Assembly (NCBI RefSeq): GCF_009696615.1
Contig: NZ_VULO01000001.1
Location: 62,001-126,000, forward strand
Origin: Scrofimicrobium canadense
Lineage (GTDB): Bacteria; Actinomycetota; Actinomycetes; Actinomycetales; Actinomycetaceae
Direction: 5' to 3'
Length of the DNA: 64,000 bases
The position numbers and the translations under genes are program-made. The notes beneath the pieces are model-generated. The model was not told the DNA's origin and made no database searches. It saw only the letters and a program-made list of their open reading frames with translations. Below are positions 54,101 through 63,139 of this stretch, in pieces; positions within the stretch are counted from its first letter, which is position 1, and every line of letters begins with the position of its first letter.

Positions 54101-55074
54101 GCGGCTGGCACCAGTTTCAAGAGGGACACTTCTGGCCTACATGAGAAGCGAATCTGCGCAAAGGGTGAGGTACCTAGGCCCGCTGAAACGTGCAGCCTGC
54201 TGTTGTTCCACGGGGTTAGGCCTCGACCTGCTGATAGTGGAATGTCGCAGTTGACCACCACAGGTCCAACAAAAGGAACGCGTACCTGTCCACCGTGAGT
54301 GTGTCCCGCAAGGATGACGTCCGTATTGAGAGCACTGAAGCGGTCGAGGACTCGCCGATAGGGCGCGTGGGTGAGACCGATGCGCAGGGCGTCGGGGTTC
54401 TTCCATTCGGAATTCACGTCAGGGAAGCGGTCTCGATTAATGTGTGGATCGTCCACACCGGCTAATGCCAATGGTATGCCCGCGATTTCCGTAACGTCGC
54501 AGCGATTAGAAAGGTCTTTCCAGCCCGCGCGCGTGAAGGCCTGCGCTACTTCAAACCAGGGCAGATCCGGAGTCGTTCGCTCCCCGTGTTGGGTTGCGGA
54601 CACATGGCGATTGCGTTTGAGGTAGTCGAGGGGGCTTTTACTGAGCGGCGAGTAGTAGTCATTCGAGCCAAAAACAAATGCGCCGGGAAGTGCCAATAGG
54701 GGTTCTAGCGCGGAGAGTAGAAGGTGTGATGCTCCGGGTGCTCCGAGGTTGTCGCCGGTGGAGATCACAATGTCGATGGTGTTCTCTTCGGCGACTTTGG
54801 CAAGGAATGGTTTGATGAAGTCTTGCCCTGGAAACATGTGGAGGTCGGAAATATGGAGAACATTTAGGGCGTGAAAGCCCGGGCGTGGCGTAAGGTAAAT
54901 TGTTTCTTTACGCAGTACGGGACGTTTCGATTCCCAATGGGCATAGCTGAGCCCGGCTGTCGCTAGAGCTGTGAGAGAGGCCGCTGTCAGGGCGCTCCCG
55001 CGCATAAAACCGATGAAACCAGAGGGCAGCAGTGAGTTTTTAGACCCCAACTCTTCAAGCGGTGAAGGAGTCAT
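54097..55074 (-). CDS. Metallophosphoesterase (YkuE-like)
   Basis: This 325-residue enzyme has an N-terminal hydrophobic stretch (about residues 25-45). Calcineurin-fold metal motifs follow: ISDLHMFPGQDF (Asp-x-His), STGDNLGAPGA (Gly-Asp), VFGSNDYYSPL (Asn-Asp in the GNHD position) and LAGHTHGGQVRVPF (GHTH). It should cleave phosphoester bonds at the cytoplasmic or outer face of the membrane. It overlaps the upstream PBP gene by four bases, and the pair is conserved in mycobacteria. Confidence 0.9.
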   Translation of the reverse strand: MTPSPLEELGSKNSLLPSGFIGFMRGSALTAASLTALATAGLSYAHWESKRPVLRKETIYLTPRPGFHALNVLHISDLHMFPGQDFIKPFLAKVAEENTIDIVISTGDNLGAPGASHLLLSALEPLLALPGAFVFGSNDYYSPLSKSPLDYLKRNRHVSATQHGERTTPDLPWFEVAQAFTRAGWKDLSNRCDVTEIAGIPLALAGVDDPHINRDRFPDVNSEWKNPDALRIGLTHAPYRRVLDRFSALNTDVILAGHTHGGQVRVPFVGPVVVNCDIPLSAGRGLTPWNNSRLHVSAGLGTSPFAQIRFSCRPEVSLLKLVPAA

Positions 55075-57272
55075 TGCTGGTCGTTCCCCGTCGAAGCATT
55101 GTTATTTTGGGGTTGTTGTTGGTTCCCTGTCTGAGTGTTGTTATTTGTATTCGGGCGAGGCGTCGATTGGGGAACATTTCCGACAAAGACACTGGGGATT
55201 GAGAGGTGCTCAGCGTCCGCGAGTGCGTCGCGCATGAACTGCGCCCACATCGGTCCTACGAAACTCTCACCGTACAGGGCTTCGAAATATTCGCCATTAA
55301 TCCAAATATCTTCACCGTGCTTGGTGCCTTCTTGGGAGAATCCCACCCAGGCAGCAGTTGCCAGTTGGGGAGTGAAACCTACCGTCCATGTGTTTGAGTT
55401 GAAGTCGGTGGTGCCGGTTTTCGCGGCGAACTCTCTGTCAAGATAGAACCCTGCATAGCCTGAATTTGTCTGATAGTTGGCACCAGTGGTCTTCAATACC
55501 GTCGCAACCTGTTTGGCCACGGTCGCATCGAGTACCTGCTGGCAGTTGGGTTCGTAAGTCTTGATGACTTTTCCGTCACGGTCAGCAACCTCGACAAGGC
55601 CAATAGGCGAGCAGCGAACTCCCTCGTTGGCAATAGTCCCATATGCGCTGGCCATGAGGAGTGGCGAGACATTGTCTGCACCCCCGCCAATGAGGTTTGC
55701 GGGTGTATCTGGTGAGAACGGCTGCCCGTCGGCAGTAACCACTCCTAGGTCGGCGGCCCCAGTGAAGATCTTGCAGTAGTCGACCTTTGTGGCCATGTCA
55801 ACGAAGGCTTGGTTGACTGAAAGGTTCGTTGCATTCTGCGCCGTGCGGGGACCGTCTTTACCCGCGAGATCTTCGACGTACCAAGGACCTACCGGATACG
55901 GAGTGCCATCACAAGAGAACTCGCCAAAGTTGAAATTGCGGTTGGTGCGTCCGACCGACTCGTAAACGCTGTGTCCTTCTTTGAACCATTGGACCAAGAT
56001 GAAGGGTTTGAAAGCCGACCCGGGTGGGAATCCGGTGCTGCCCCCCGTATAGGTGTTGAAAGAGACCTCGGTGGAGTCAAAAGTGGTGTTTTGGGCCATC
56101 GCTTCGATGTAACCGTTTTTGGGGTTGATTGCTGTGATGGCAGAGTTGAGGCCATCTTCTTGGCCCACGGGAACGCGCCCTGTTGCCGCATTCCATGCGG
56201 CCTGTTGCATGGCGGGGTTAATGGAGGTGCGTAGTACAAGACCACCGGTTTGTAAGAGATTTTCACGTTCTGCGCGGGTTTCACCAAAGGCCTCATCGGA
56301 TAGGAATTCTTCGACGACGTAGTCGCAGAAATATGCCATGCTGCCTGCCCCACGACACCCGTTGACGCGTTCTTCGGGTTTGAGCATGTCAGCTACGGGG
56401 ATGGCAACGGCCTCGTCGTACTCTTCCTGAGTAATATCCCCGTCTTTCTTCATTTCACCTAAGACGATGTTGCGGCGTTCCTCCGCGGCCTCTGGAAATC
56501 TCAGTGGGTCGTACTCGACAGGGGATTGAACGATTCCGGCAAGGAGAGCAGCCTGCGAAATGGACAGTTCTGACGCTGGAATGGAGAAGTATGCGCGGGA
56601 AGCAGCACCGACGCCGTAAACGTTAGGGCCGAAAGGCGCGATATTGAGGTATCCAGTAAGTATTTCGTCTTTGGTTAGTTTCTTCTCTAGGGCAATCGCG
56701 TACTTAACTTCGCGTATTTTCCGTTCTACAGAGGCTTGGCGTTGCTCTTCGACCAGTTCGTCATTGCCTTCTTTTTGTCCCTGCTCAACCAGCATGTTCT
56801 TGATGTATTGCTGAGTAATGGTTGAGCCACCCTGCAAGCCGTCATCCTCATCAGAGACGACGTTATGAAGCAGCGACCCCAGCATGCGCCTTGGATCAAT
56901 GCCGTGGTGAGTCATGAAGGTTTTGTCTTCAATCGCAATGATCGCCTTGCGAATATTGTCGGAAATCTGGTCAGAGTTGAGGATCTGGCGTCGCTGAGAA
57001 AAGAAATAGGCCATGTGTCCGCCAGCAGCATCCACCATGCGCGATTCCTCAGCGGGCTGAGAAACTTCAATATCCTCAGGGATCTCATCAAAAGTTGCCG
57101 GAACCGCCTTGGCGGTGGCGCCGATAGCGCCGACAACGGGCACAAAGAACCCGGATGCGAGGATGCCGCAAAGAATCGCTACTGTAATGAATCCCATCAC
57201 CGCCCCACCAAATTTGAGGGGTGTGACGCGGTGCCCGGAGTTTCTTCTGGGCGTGGGTGCAGAACTAGCCAT
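55071..57272 (-). CDS. Class A penicillin-binding protein (transglycosylase-transpeptidase)
   Basis: This protein of about 733 residues should polymerise and cross-link peptidoglycan. One membrane anchor near residues 25-45 (GAVMGFITVAILCGILASGF) is followed by the GT51 domain with IAIEDKTFMTHHGIDPRRML, QGGSTITQQYIKNMLVEQG and the late family motifs. The transpeptidase domain has the active Ser in FPPGSAFKPF, SVN in NLSVNQAF and KTG in AAKTGTTDFNSNTW. The tail is Asn/Gln-rich (NNNTQTGNQQQPQNNNASTG). A second ATG at 57272 is better spaced from AGTAGG than the one at 57278. It matches mycobacterial PonA2 in its genomic position. Confidence 0.94.
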   Translation of the reverse strand: MASSAPTPRRNSGHRVTPLKFGGAVMGFITVAILCGILASGFFVPVVGAIGATAKAVPATFDEIPEDIEVSQPAEESRMVDAAGGHMAYFFSQRRQILNSDQISDNIRKAIIAIEDKTFMTHHGIDPRRMLGSLLHNVVSDEDDGLQGGSTITQQYIKNMLVEQGQKEGNDELVEEQRQASVERKIREVKYAIALEKKLTKDEILTGYLNIAPFGPNVYGVGAASRAYFSIPASELSISQAALLAGIVQSPVEYDPLRFPEAAEERRNIVLGEMKKDGDITQEEYDEAVAIPVADMLKPEERVNGCRGAGSMAYFCDYVVEEFLSDEAFGETRAERENLLQTGGLVLRTSINPAMQQAAWNAATGRVPVGQEDGLNSAITAINPKNGYIEAMAQNTTFDSTEVSFNTYTGGSTGFPPGSAFKPFILVQWFKEGHSVYESVGRTNRNFNFGEFSCDGTPYPVGPWYVEDLAGKDGPRTAQNATNLSVNQAFVDMATKVDYCKIFTGAADLGVVTADGQPFSPDTPANLIGGGADNVSPLLMASAYGTIANEGVRCSPIGLVEVADRDGKVIKTYEPNCQQVLDATVAKQVATVLKTTGANYQTNSGYAGFYLDREFAAKTGTTDFNSNTWTVGFTPQLATAAWVGFSQEGTKHGEDIWINGEYFEALYGESFVGPMWAQFMRDALADAEHLSIPSVFVGNVPQSTPRPNTNNNTQTGNQQQPQNNNASTGNDQQ

Positions 57273-57374
57273 AGGCATAGCCTACTCAGTAGACTTACTC
57301 AAGTGTAGATGTAGGGCCTAGATTGAGGCCTGTTCCTCACAGTGATGTGGGGAAGATCTCGAAGGTGAGGAGCA

Positions 57375-57716
57375 ATGAGTCGATTTTCGGGCAGTGACCA
57401 CAGTTGGGTTGATCAAGCGCTATGTGCTTCCTCTGATCCTGACGCACTGTTTGTTCAGGGCTCTGAGCAACGTGAAGTTCGGGTGCGTTGCTTGGAATGT
57501 CCGGTGCGATTGGAATGTCTGGCAGAAGCACTACAAAGCCACATGCGTTTTGGAGTGTGGGGAGGCCTCACGGAAAGAGAAAGGCGTGCACTGCTGCGGC
57601 GCTACGCGTCGGTCGAGGATTGGGGCGAATGGTTAGAAGTGTCCGACGAACCCCTAGCAGTGGAGCTGCGCAGCGTGCGACCGATGCGTGTCTTGTCGCT
57701 CACCCGCGTAGGATAA
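57375..57716 (+). CDS. whiB4: WhiB-family Fe-S transcription factor
   Basis: This 113-residue protein has the four WhiB cysteines (C17 in ALCASSD; the others in VRCLECPVRLECLAEAL) that hold a 4Fe-4S cluster. The G[VI]WGG turn and basic tail are seen in RFGVWGGLTERERRALLRRY. The position next to a divergent class A PBP and ahead of crp and nth is that of mycobacterial whiB4, a redox/NO-sensitive regulator. I use that symbol on synteny, not phylogeny. GAGG is upstream of the ATG. Confidence 0.9.
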   Translation: MSRFSGSDHSWVDQALCASSDPDALFVQGSEQREVRVRCLECPVRLECLAEALQSHMRFGVWGGLTERERRALLRRYASVEDWGEWLEVSDEPLAVELRSVRPMRVLSLTRVG

Positions 57717-57720
57717 GGCC

Positions 57721-57879
57721 ATGACAAAGTGGGAATACGTAACTGTGCCATTACTCATTCACGCCACCAAGGCCATATTGGATCAGTGGGGTGAGGATGG
57801 CTGGGAGCTGGTCCAGGTTGTTCCCGGACCAGCAGGCTCAGACAATCTTGTTGCTTATCTGAAGAGGCCTAAAGCCTAG
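57721..57879 (+). CDS. DUF4177-family small protein (52 residues)
   Basis: MTKWEYVTVPLLIHATKAIL, then EDGWELVQVVPGP, matches the DUF4177 family: an amphipathic strand, one helix, and GWELV. It starts four bases after whiB4 and is probably co-transcribed with it; the corresponding small gene also lies there in mycobacteria. Its stop overlaps the last codon of crp on the other strand. Function unknown. Confidence 0.85.
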   Translation: MTKWEYVTVPLLIHATKAILDQWGEDGWELVQVVPGPAGSDNLVAYLKRPKA

Positions 57880-58559
57880 CGGGCTCGGCGTGCCAAGCGA
57901 TCGACATCCAGCAAAGTAACGGCGCGACCTTCAAGGCGAATCCATCCACGCGAGACAAAATCTGCCAACGACTTGTTGACTGTTTCGCGTGAGGCGCCAA
58001 CTAATTGCGCCAGTTCTTCCTGGGTGAGGTCGTGAGGCACGTGAACACCAGAATCTGTTGAGGTGCCGAAACGGTCAGACAGATCCAGCAGTGCTTTAGC
58101 GACGCGTCCGGGCACATCGGAGAACACGAGGTCTGATAGTGACTCATTTGTGCGGCGCAAACGCTGGGCCAAAGCCCGCAACATATGCTTCGCCAAATCG
58201 GGATTCACGTCGAGGATCTCCATGAGAGAATCATGCTCTAAAGAGAGCATCGACACTGGAGAGACTGCAGTTGCGGTTGTTGACCGTGGGCCCGGATCGA
58301 ATAGGGTGAGTTCACCAATAATCTCTCCCGGTCCTAGTATGGCTAGGAGGGATTCGCGTCCATCAATAGAGGTGTGACCAAGTTTGATCTTGCCTTCAGT
58401 GATGATGTACAGGCGGTCACCGGGGTCACCTTCTTCGAAAAGCACCTCGCCGCGTCGAAGCGCGGTGCTTCCGGTTTTGGCGGCCAACTGCGCGTACTGA
58501 TCCTCGCTCAGTCCGGCGAATAGGGGTACTCGGCTAATAATCTGATCGTCAAAACTCAT
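57876..58559 (-). CDS. crp: Crp/Fnr-family transcriptional regulator (Crp/GlxR type)
   Basis: This 227-residue regulator has a cNMP-binding beta-barrel (about residues 12-120: GEVLFEEGDPGDRLYIITEG, then the phosphate cassette GEIIGELTLFDPGPRSTTA with the Glu and Arg-Ser needed for cAMP). A winged helix near 170-220 contains LTQEELAQLVGASRETVNKS and LADFVSRGWIRLEG. It corresponds to the global cAMP receptor protein of actinobacteria (GlxR in corynebacteria, Rv3676 in M. tuberculosis). It is divergent from nth. Confidence 0.94.
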   Translation of the reverse strand: MSFDDQIISRVPLFAGLSEDQYAQLAAKTGSTALRRGEVLFEEGDPGDRLYIITEGKIKLGHTSIDGRESLLAILGPGEIIGELTLFDPGPRSTTATAVSPVSMLSLEHDSLMEILDVNPDLAKHMLRALAQRLRRTNESLSDLVFSDVPGRVAKALLDLSDRFGTSTDSGVHVPHDLTQEELAQLVGASRETVNKSLADFVSRGWIRLEGRAVTLLDVDRLARRAR

Positions 58560-58651
58560 AGTTCTTAATCCACTTCTTAGAGGCGGTGTTGCTGCCTTTC
58601 AGCCTACCCTTATGTGAAAGGAGCCACCACATTGTACGGGAGGAAGTCGCA

Positions 58652-59290
58652 GTGAAAATAGAGGATCGCCGCGAGATCGCAGTAGAAGAAGCCAATCTTC
58701 TGAGACAAGCCTACCTTGATGCGCGCTGTGGATTGGATTTTAACAACGCCTTTGAGCTGCTTGTTGCCACGGTTTTATCAGCGCAGACAACTGACAAGCG
58801 AGTCAATATGGTGACACCGACGCTTTTTTCTAAAGCACCTGGACCAGAAGAACTGGCGCGCTTGTCACTGACACATCTTGAGGAGATTGTTCGCCCACTT
58901 GGCATGTTTCGCAGGCGTGCGACTGCCCTTAACGGACTAGCCAAAGGGTTGCTAGAGAATTTTGGGGGCGAGGTGCCGGGTACCCGCGAGGAACTCATGA
59001 CTCTTCCCGGTGTAGGGAGAAAGACGGCTAACGTGGTCCTCGGAAACTGGTTCGGGAAAGAAGAAATCACCGTCGACACTCATGTGGGGCGAGTGACGAG
59101 GCGCCTGGGATGGCAAGATGCCGATAACCCCCTTGCTGCCGAAAAGCAGTTAAGAGAGTTACTCCCCGACGCCCCTTGGACGCAATTGTGTCATGAACTC
59201 ATATTCCATGGCAGACAGGTGTGTCACTCACGAAAACCGGCCTGCCACGAATGTGTCGTCGCCCACCTTTGTCCATCAGCCTTGGTTTAG
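58652..59290 (+). CDS. nth: Endonuclease III
   Basis: This 212-residue base-excision enzyme removes oxidised pyrimidines and nicks abasic sites. FELLVATVLSAQTTDKRVN starts the helical core. The HhH with catalytic Lys is LPGVGRKTANVVLGNWF, and the catalytic Asp is in VDTHVGRVTRRL. The 4Fe-4S ligands are C-x6-C-x2-C-x5-C in CHSRKPACHECVVAHLC near the end. GTG 58652 follows GGGAGG; the frame extension to 58586 adds nothing conserved. The crp-nth divergent pair is a common actinobacterial arrangement. Confidence 0.95.
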   Translation: MKIEDRREIAVEEANLLRQAYLDARCGLDFNNAFELLVATVLSAQTTDKRVNMVTPTLFSKAPGPEELARLSLTHLEEIVRPLGMFRRRATALNGLAKGLLENFGGEVPGTREELMTLPGVGRKTANVVLGNWFGKEEITVDTHVGRVTRRLGWQDADNPLAAEKQLRELLPDAPWTQLCHELIFHGRQVCHSRKPACHECVVAHLCPSALV

Positions 59291-60315
59291 CGCTGCGAGG
59301 CTTTTCGAGCCCAGCGCGCGTGGAGGCCTTCAGGGTTGGTGTGGGAGACCTCGATCCGCAGGTTCTCTTCGGACCTTCCTTTGCGGCGTACGCGGTACAC
59401 CACCCAGCTTAGTGTGAGCAAAGTCACGCCGATAATGGTGAGAATTCCTGTTGCGCCTGTGAAGGCTAGATGGAAACTAACATTTTGGCCAAAAGCACCT
59501 AGCCCATTCAACGAGGGGTCAAGAGCCGACTCCAAAAACTGGCGGGTGTATCCGGGAACCACTAGGAAGGGGAGTCCAGCCACTGTAAAGAGGACACCAG
59601 AGAGCAACAATCCCAGAGAAGACTGTGCGGCAACAACGCCGAGTAGGACAATGAGAGCGAGCCCTCCCACAAACTCAGCGATACCAGCTAAGTTGACAAT
59701 TCCCGTCTGCCACGGGTTCGCCTCGGCCACGAAGAAACGAGCGCCCGCGTCACTGAGCAAATACCACACGACAGGCGTAAGTAGTAGGAAAGCTATAGCA
59801 GAAAGCCACCTTCCACCAGCGCGGCCGGGGACCGTAGGCAAAACGGTTGCACCAGCAAAAAGAGTCTCGTCATCAGGCAACGGTACGGGCGCTGGCGGCT
59901 CAGGGCGCACCGGCATCGGTTGAGTCGGCTCTACCAAAGATCGACGCAACACACCGGTGTCTTCCACAGGAGCTGGAACCATCGTCTCGTCCACCTCAGA
60001 AAATACTGCTTCTCCCCGGTTTTCCAAGACATCACGAGGAGTCTCTACCCCCACGTCTGCCCGATCGGGTTGAGCTGATATCGAAACCCGATCGGTAAAC
60101 ACTTCGGTTGAGGACTCAAAAGAAACTGCATCCTCATCACCGTTCGGGGAAGTCCCAGAGGTGAGGTCGTTTTCCTCGGGGATGACGCTGGGGTCAACGT
60201 CGCCCACCGATGTGACGTCCTCAAGGAAATGTTCTTCCGACAGTTCAACATCTTCACCGGTCAACACCGGTTCGGCGATTTTATCGCGTTGCTTTTCGTT
60301 CTCATCAGGCGACAT
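59287..60315 (-). CDS. Membrane protein with acidic N-terminal half, unknown function
   Basis: In this 342-residue protein the first 160 residues are rich in Asp, Glu, Pro and Val and have low complexity (for example EPTQPMPVRPEPPAPVPLP). Four hydrophobic helices follow: WLSAIAFLLLTPVVWYLL, IVNLAGIAEFVGGLALIVLL, LLLSGVLFTVAGLPFLVV and ATGILTIIGVTLLTLSWVV. The end is basic (VRRKGRSEEN). It converges on nth with overlapping stops. Relatives are annotated as hypothetical proteins in related actinobacteria; no function can be assigned. Confidence 0.75.
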   Translation of the reverse strand: MSPDENEKQRDKIAEPVLTGEDVELSEEHFLEDVTSVGDVDPSVIPEENDLTSGTSPNGDEDAVSFESSTEVFTDRVSISAQPDRADVGVETPRDVLENRGEAVFSEVDETMVPAPVEDTGVLRRSLVEPTQPMPVRPEPPAPVPLPDDETLFAGATVLPTVPGRAGGRWLSAIAFLLLTPVVWYLLSDAGARFFVAEANPWQTGIVNLAGIAEFVGGLALIVLLGVVAAQSSLGLLLSGVLFTVAGLPFLVVPGYTRQFLESALDPSLNGLGAFGQNVSFHLAFTGATGILTIIGVTLLTLSWVVYRVRRKGRSEENLRIEVSHTNPEGLHARWARKASQR

Positions 60316-60404
60316 GGCTACCTCCTACAATCAGAGACAACATAACGTGAAATAGTGACAAAGTGGTGGAAGACGACTCGGAGATTGCACAATAGGCTTG
60401 CACT

Positions 60405-61127
60405 ATGACTGTCAGTGTCCATGAAGCCTGCGCGTCTCTCAGGTTTGCCGAAGGCCTTCGCCGCCGCAGCGCACAGGCCCGCGCCGAAGCCGCCGTCCAA
60501 GAAGCTGTGTCGCTGTCTTCACTGCTGGGCGTGCGTGTAGCCGCGTCTGAGATTAGGGAAGCCACCGTGCGAGGCGACTTTGATGAAGATCCCAGGCTTG
60601 CCGCGGCTTTAGGGGTGTGGCGGGCAGCCTGGTCGCTAGAGGAAAGCCTAGATCCTCTCAACCCGAAAGGACCGCGACGCCGAACCGCCACACCACCCTG
60701 GCCAGCCACCATAGCCCAGTGGCATCGAGATATCTGTTCATTTCTTGTGGCCCGATCGCATATGTCGTCTCAAGAGGTCGCCAAACCACTCTCTCTAGAG
60801 GCGATCCGAGTGATTCAAGAGCCCAATAAGGACGCTCTCACCCACGCGGCTAAAGTGTGGCGTACTTTCGTGGTTGCTCCTCCGTTCACATATGGTTCCG
60901 CGGTTGTTGGGGCGCTTGCGGCAAAACGAATATTGGCGCTGAGTGGGGTCGAGCCCACGGGGGTGGCGGTTATCGGCTCGTATGCCGCCCAGGATCCTTC
61001 CCGATTCTTCAGTCTTGATGACAGAGAAGAAGAATGGCAACAATTCACGGAAACCAGCGTGATTGAAGGGTGTCAGAGAGGTATCGAAGTTAGCCGCTGG
61101 GTTCAGGCTGAGAGATTGCCGTCCTAG
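60405..61127 (+). CDS. Soluble protein of unknown function before the tad locus
   Basis: This 240-residue protein is helical and Ala/Arg-rich (SLRFAEGLRRRSAQARAEAA near the start, and VVAPPFTYGSAVVGALAAKR in the second half). There is no signal peptide, membrane helix or known motif. The pattern suggests two helical bundles. TAGGCT-N6-ATG indicates a leaderless start. In related bacteria a similar gene is found before tad-type pilus genes, but no role is known (memory only). Confidence 0.6.
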   Translation: MTVSVHEACASLRFAEGLRRRSAQARAEAAVQEAVSLSSLLGVRVAASEIREATVRGDFDEDPRLAAALGVWRAAWSLEESLDPLNPKGPRRRTATPPWPATIAQWHRDICSFLVARSHMSSQEVAKPLSLEAIRVIQEPNKDALTHAAKVWRTFVVAPPFTYGSAVVGALAAKRILALSGVEPTGVAVIGSYAAQDPSRFFSLDDREEEWQQFTETSVIEGCQRGIEVSRWVQAERLPS

Positions 61128-61221
61128 ACTGTCGGTTTGTCCACAGGCAGCGCGGGGGTAGTTGTCCACAGAATAGAAAATCTCGATTTCACAGCTAACT
61201 TCTGCCGCCGTGAAATGAGGT

Positions 61222-62034
61222 ATGCGCAATGCCATATGGGTACAAGATGGACCAGGTGACCAAGTTGCATTAGTGTGCCAGATTGCGGAGATAGCAGCCG
61301 CCACTGTTGTCAAAGATGCTGATGGCCCACCACCTGGGACCGTGCTCGCTATCATCTTTGATGAGCAGGACGTGTCGGTGCCAGCTATCCGTCTCGGAGA
61401 TGGTGGAGACATGCGGCTTCCCCAAGACGCGTCACTTTTAGCGCAAGCGATGATCAGTGCAGCGCAGGATTTCTTAGCGCCAGAGGGGATAAGAGTCCTT
61501 GTTGCTGGGTGGCATGGCGGAGCTGGAACTAGCCTTAGTTCAAAGAATCTGGCAGCTGCTGGCAGGGCATGTCTTATCGAAGCATCGCGTTCGCCTCAAG
61601 GGGATGAAGGCGTCCCAATTGTGTGGGCGCGCGTCAATGCCAAGGATCCTCCCATTGTTGGTCAGTATCGGGCGCCTCGAAATAGGCCAATAGTAGCCAG
61701 TGGACCCGGTGATTGTGTAGGCCATGAAGACTCACGTGTTCTCGCGGTGAGTCGCGCGGCTCGCGGGCACGCAGTAGTTGATTGCGGTGTGTGGACGCCG
61801 GGAGTAGAAGAACTGGCACATGCGTTGGACGAGGTGAGAATCGTGTTGGTCGGGCATGCGCGTCAGTACGCGCGGTTGTTTGGAATCCTTGATGTTGCTG
61901 CATTCCAGCCCCGTGTCATACTCACTGACCGGCCAGGTAGGCCTGAAATGATGTGGGCGGCAGAGCGGTCGGGGGCAATCCTCCGTGCACCTCGCCGGTG
62001 GAAGCGTCTGTGGAAAGAGTTGCTTCATGACTGA
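61222..62034 (+). CDS. CpaE-like tad locus protein with atypical P-loop
   Basis: This 270-residue protein precedes the tad ATPase with an eight-base overlap, the place of CpaE/Ssd-like proteins that position the secretion system. The deviant Walker A VLVAGWHGGAGTSLSSKN has Gly-Gly-x-Gly-Thr-Ser instead of the usual Gly-Lys-Thr. HAVVDCGVW gives a Walker B-like Asp and VRIVLVGHARQYARL a late strand. The missing signature Lys suggests weak or absent ATPase activity. The annotation depends on position and fold-like pattern. Confidence 0.6.
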   Translation: MRNAIWVQDGPGDQVALVCQIAEIAAATVVKDADGPPPGTVLAIIFDEQDVSVPAIRLGDGGDMRLPQDASLLAQAMISAAQDFLAPEGIRVLVAGWHGGAGTSLSSKNLAAAGRACLIEASRSPQGDEGVPIVWARVNAKDPPIVGQYRAPRNRPIVASGPGDCVGHEDSRVLAVSRAARGHAVVDCGVWTPGVEELAHALDEVRIVLVGHARQYARLFGILDVAAFQPRVILTDRPGRPEMMWAAERSGAILRAPRRWKRLWKELLHD

Positions 62035-63139
62035 CTTTTCTGCATTGTCACGAAGGGTAGCATTCGGTCAAAATCCAGCTCAAGCCGTGTTGAGTGACGA
62101 TGATGGTTCTTTGGGGATTGATCAGAAGGTGTACCGTTGGCGGCAGCTACAGGCCGCCTCGTATGGGATGACCCCAGAGCTTTTTGACCTCACACAACTA
62201 CCCGGAGTTACCGACGTCGTGATCAACGGGCTCGAGGTGTGGTTAGACCGGGGAAACGGGATGGAACGAAGTGAATGGGCACCTGCAAATATCCGAGAAT
62301 GTGAAGAACTTGCCCGGAAGATAGCGGCCGCTGGGGGCAAACGCCTCGATGAAGCAAGTCCCTTAGTGGATGCGATTGTGGGAACGAATATGCGCTTCCA
62401 TGCAGTGCTGCCGCCCTTGGCTCAGAATGGCCCTGCGATTTCATTGCGCATCCTTCGCTCGTCGCGTTTTTCTCTGGAAGATTTGGAGACGCATTCTACT
62501 GTGAGTCCGGACATAGGTTCTTTGCTGAGATACCTGGTCGATAGAGGTGGAAATATGCTCATTTCGGGGGCTACGGGGGCGGGAAAAACCACCTTGCTTG
62601 ATGCGTTACTCTCGTTAGTTCCAGAAGATGAACGCATTATATGCATTGAGGAAGTCTCGGAACTCGCGCCCACGCACCCGCACGTCATTCATCTTCAAGA
62701 ACGCCGTCCGAACGTTGAAGGAATGGGAGCCGTGAGTCTCAGTGACCTGGTTCGCGCTGCGCTACGTATGCGCCCTAATTGGATCGTGCTAGGTGAGTGT
62801 CGTGGGGTGGAGGTGGTCGATGTTCTTTCCGCATTGAACACGGGGCACAAAGGATTTGCGACCATCCATGCCAATAATGTTCATGATGTACCAGCGCGCC
62901 TTGCGGCTTTGGGGGCCAAGGCTGGACTTGGCAGCGAAGCCTTGGGCTTGCAGACCGCAGCGGCCTTCGATGTTGTTCTCCACATGCGGCGAAGTGGCGC
63001 TCAGCGTGAGCTCGCAGAAGTGGGTGTATTAAGTACTCATGGTGGTCAGTGTGAACCGGCACTTGTACGAAGAGGGATGGAGATGGTTTCAGATGTCGGG
63101 TATGACCGTTTGTGTGAAGTGACGGGGTGGAATCCGTGA
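62027..63139 (+). CDS. tadA: Tad/CpaF-type secretion ATPase
   Basis: This 370-residue ATPase powers Flp pilus assembly. An N-terminal helical region precedes PELFDLTQLPGVTDVVINGL. Walker A is LISGATGAGKTTLLDALLSL (about residues 180-199) and the Asp box/Walker B is RIICIEEVSELAPTHPHVI. LRMRPNWIVLGECRGVEVVD (His/Arg boxes) and a late GHKGFATIHANNVHDVPARL follow. ATG 62027 overlaps the CpaE-like stop. The next gene, tadB, overlaps its stop by four bases, so the set is one operon. Confidence 0.94.
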   Translation: MTDFSALSRRVAFGQNPAQAVLSDDDGSLGIDQKVYRWRQLQAASYGMTPELFDLTQLPGVTDVVINGLEVWLDRGNGMERSEWAPANIRECEELARKIAAAGGKRLDEASPLVDAIVGTNMRFHAVLPPLAQNGPAISLRILRSSRFSLEDLETHSTVSPDIGSLLRYLVDRGGNMLISGATGAGKTTLLDALLSLVPEDERIICIEEVSELAPTHPHVIHLQERRPNVEGMGAVSLSDLVRAALRMRPNWIVLGECRGVEVVDVLSALNTGHKGFATIHANNVHDVPARLAALGAKAGLGSEALGLQTAAAFDVVLHMRRSGAQRELAEVGVLSTHGGQCEPALVRRGMEMVSDVGYDRLCEVTGWNP

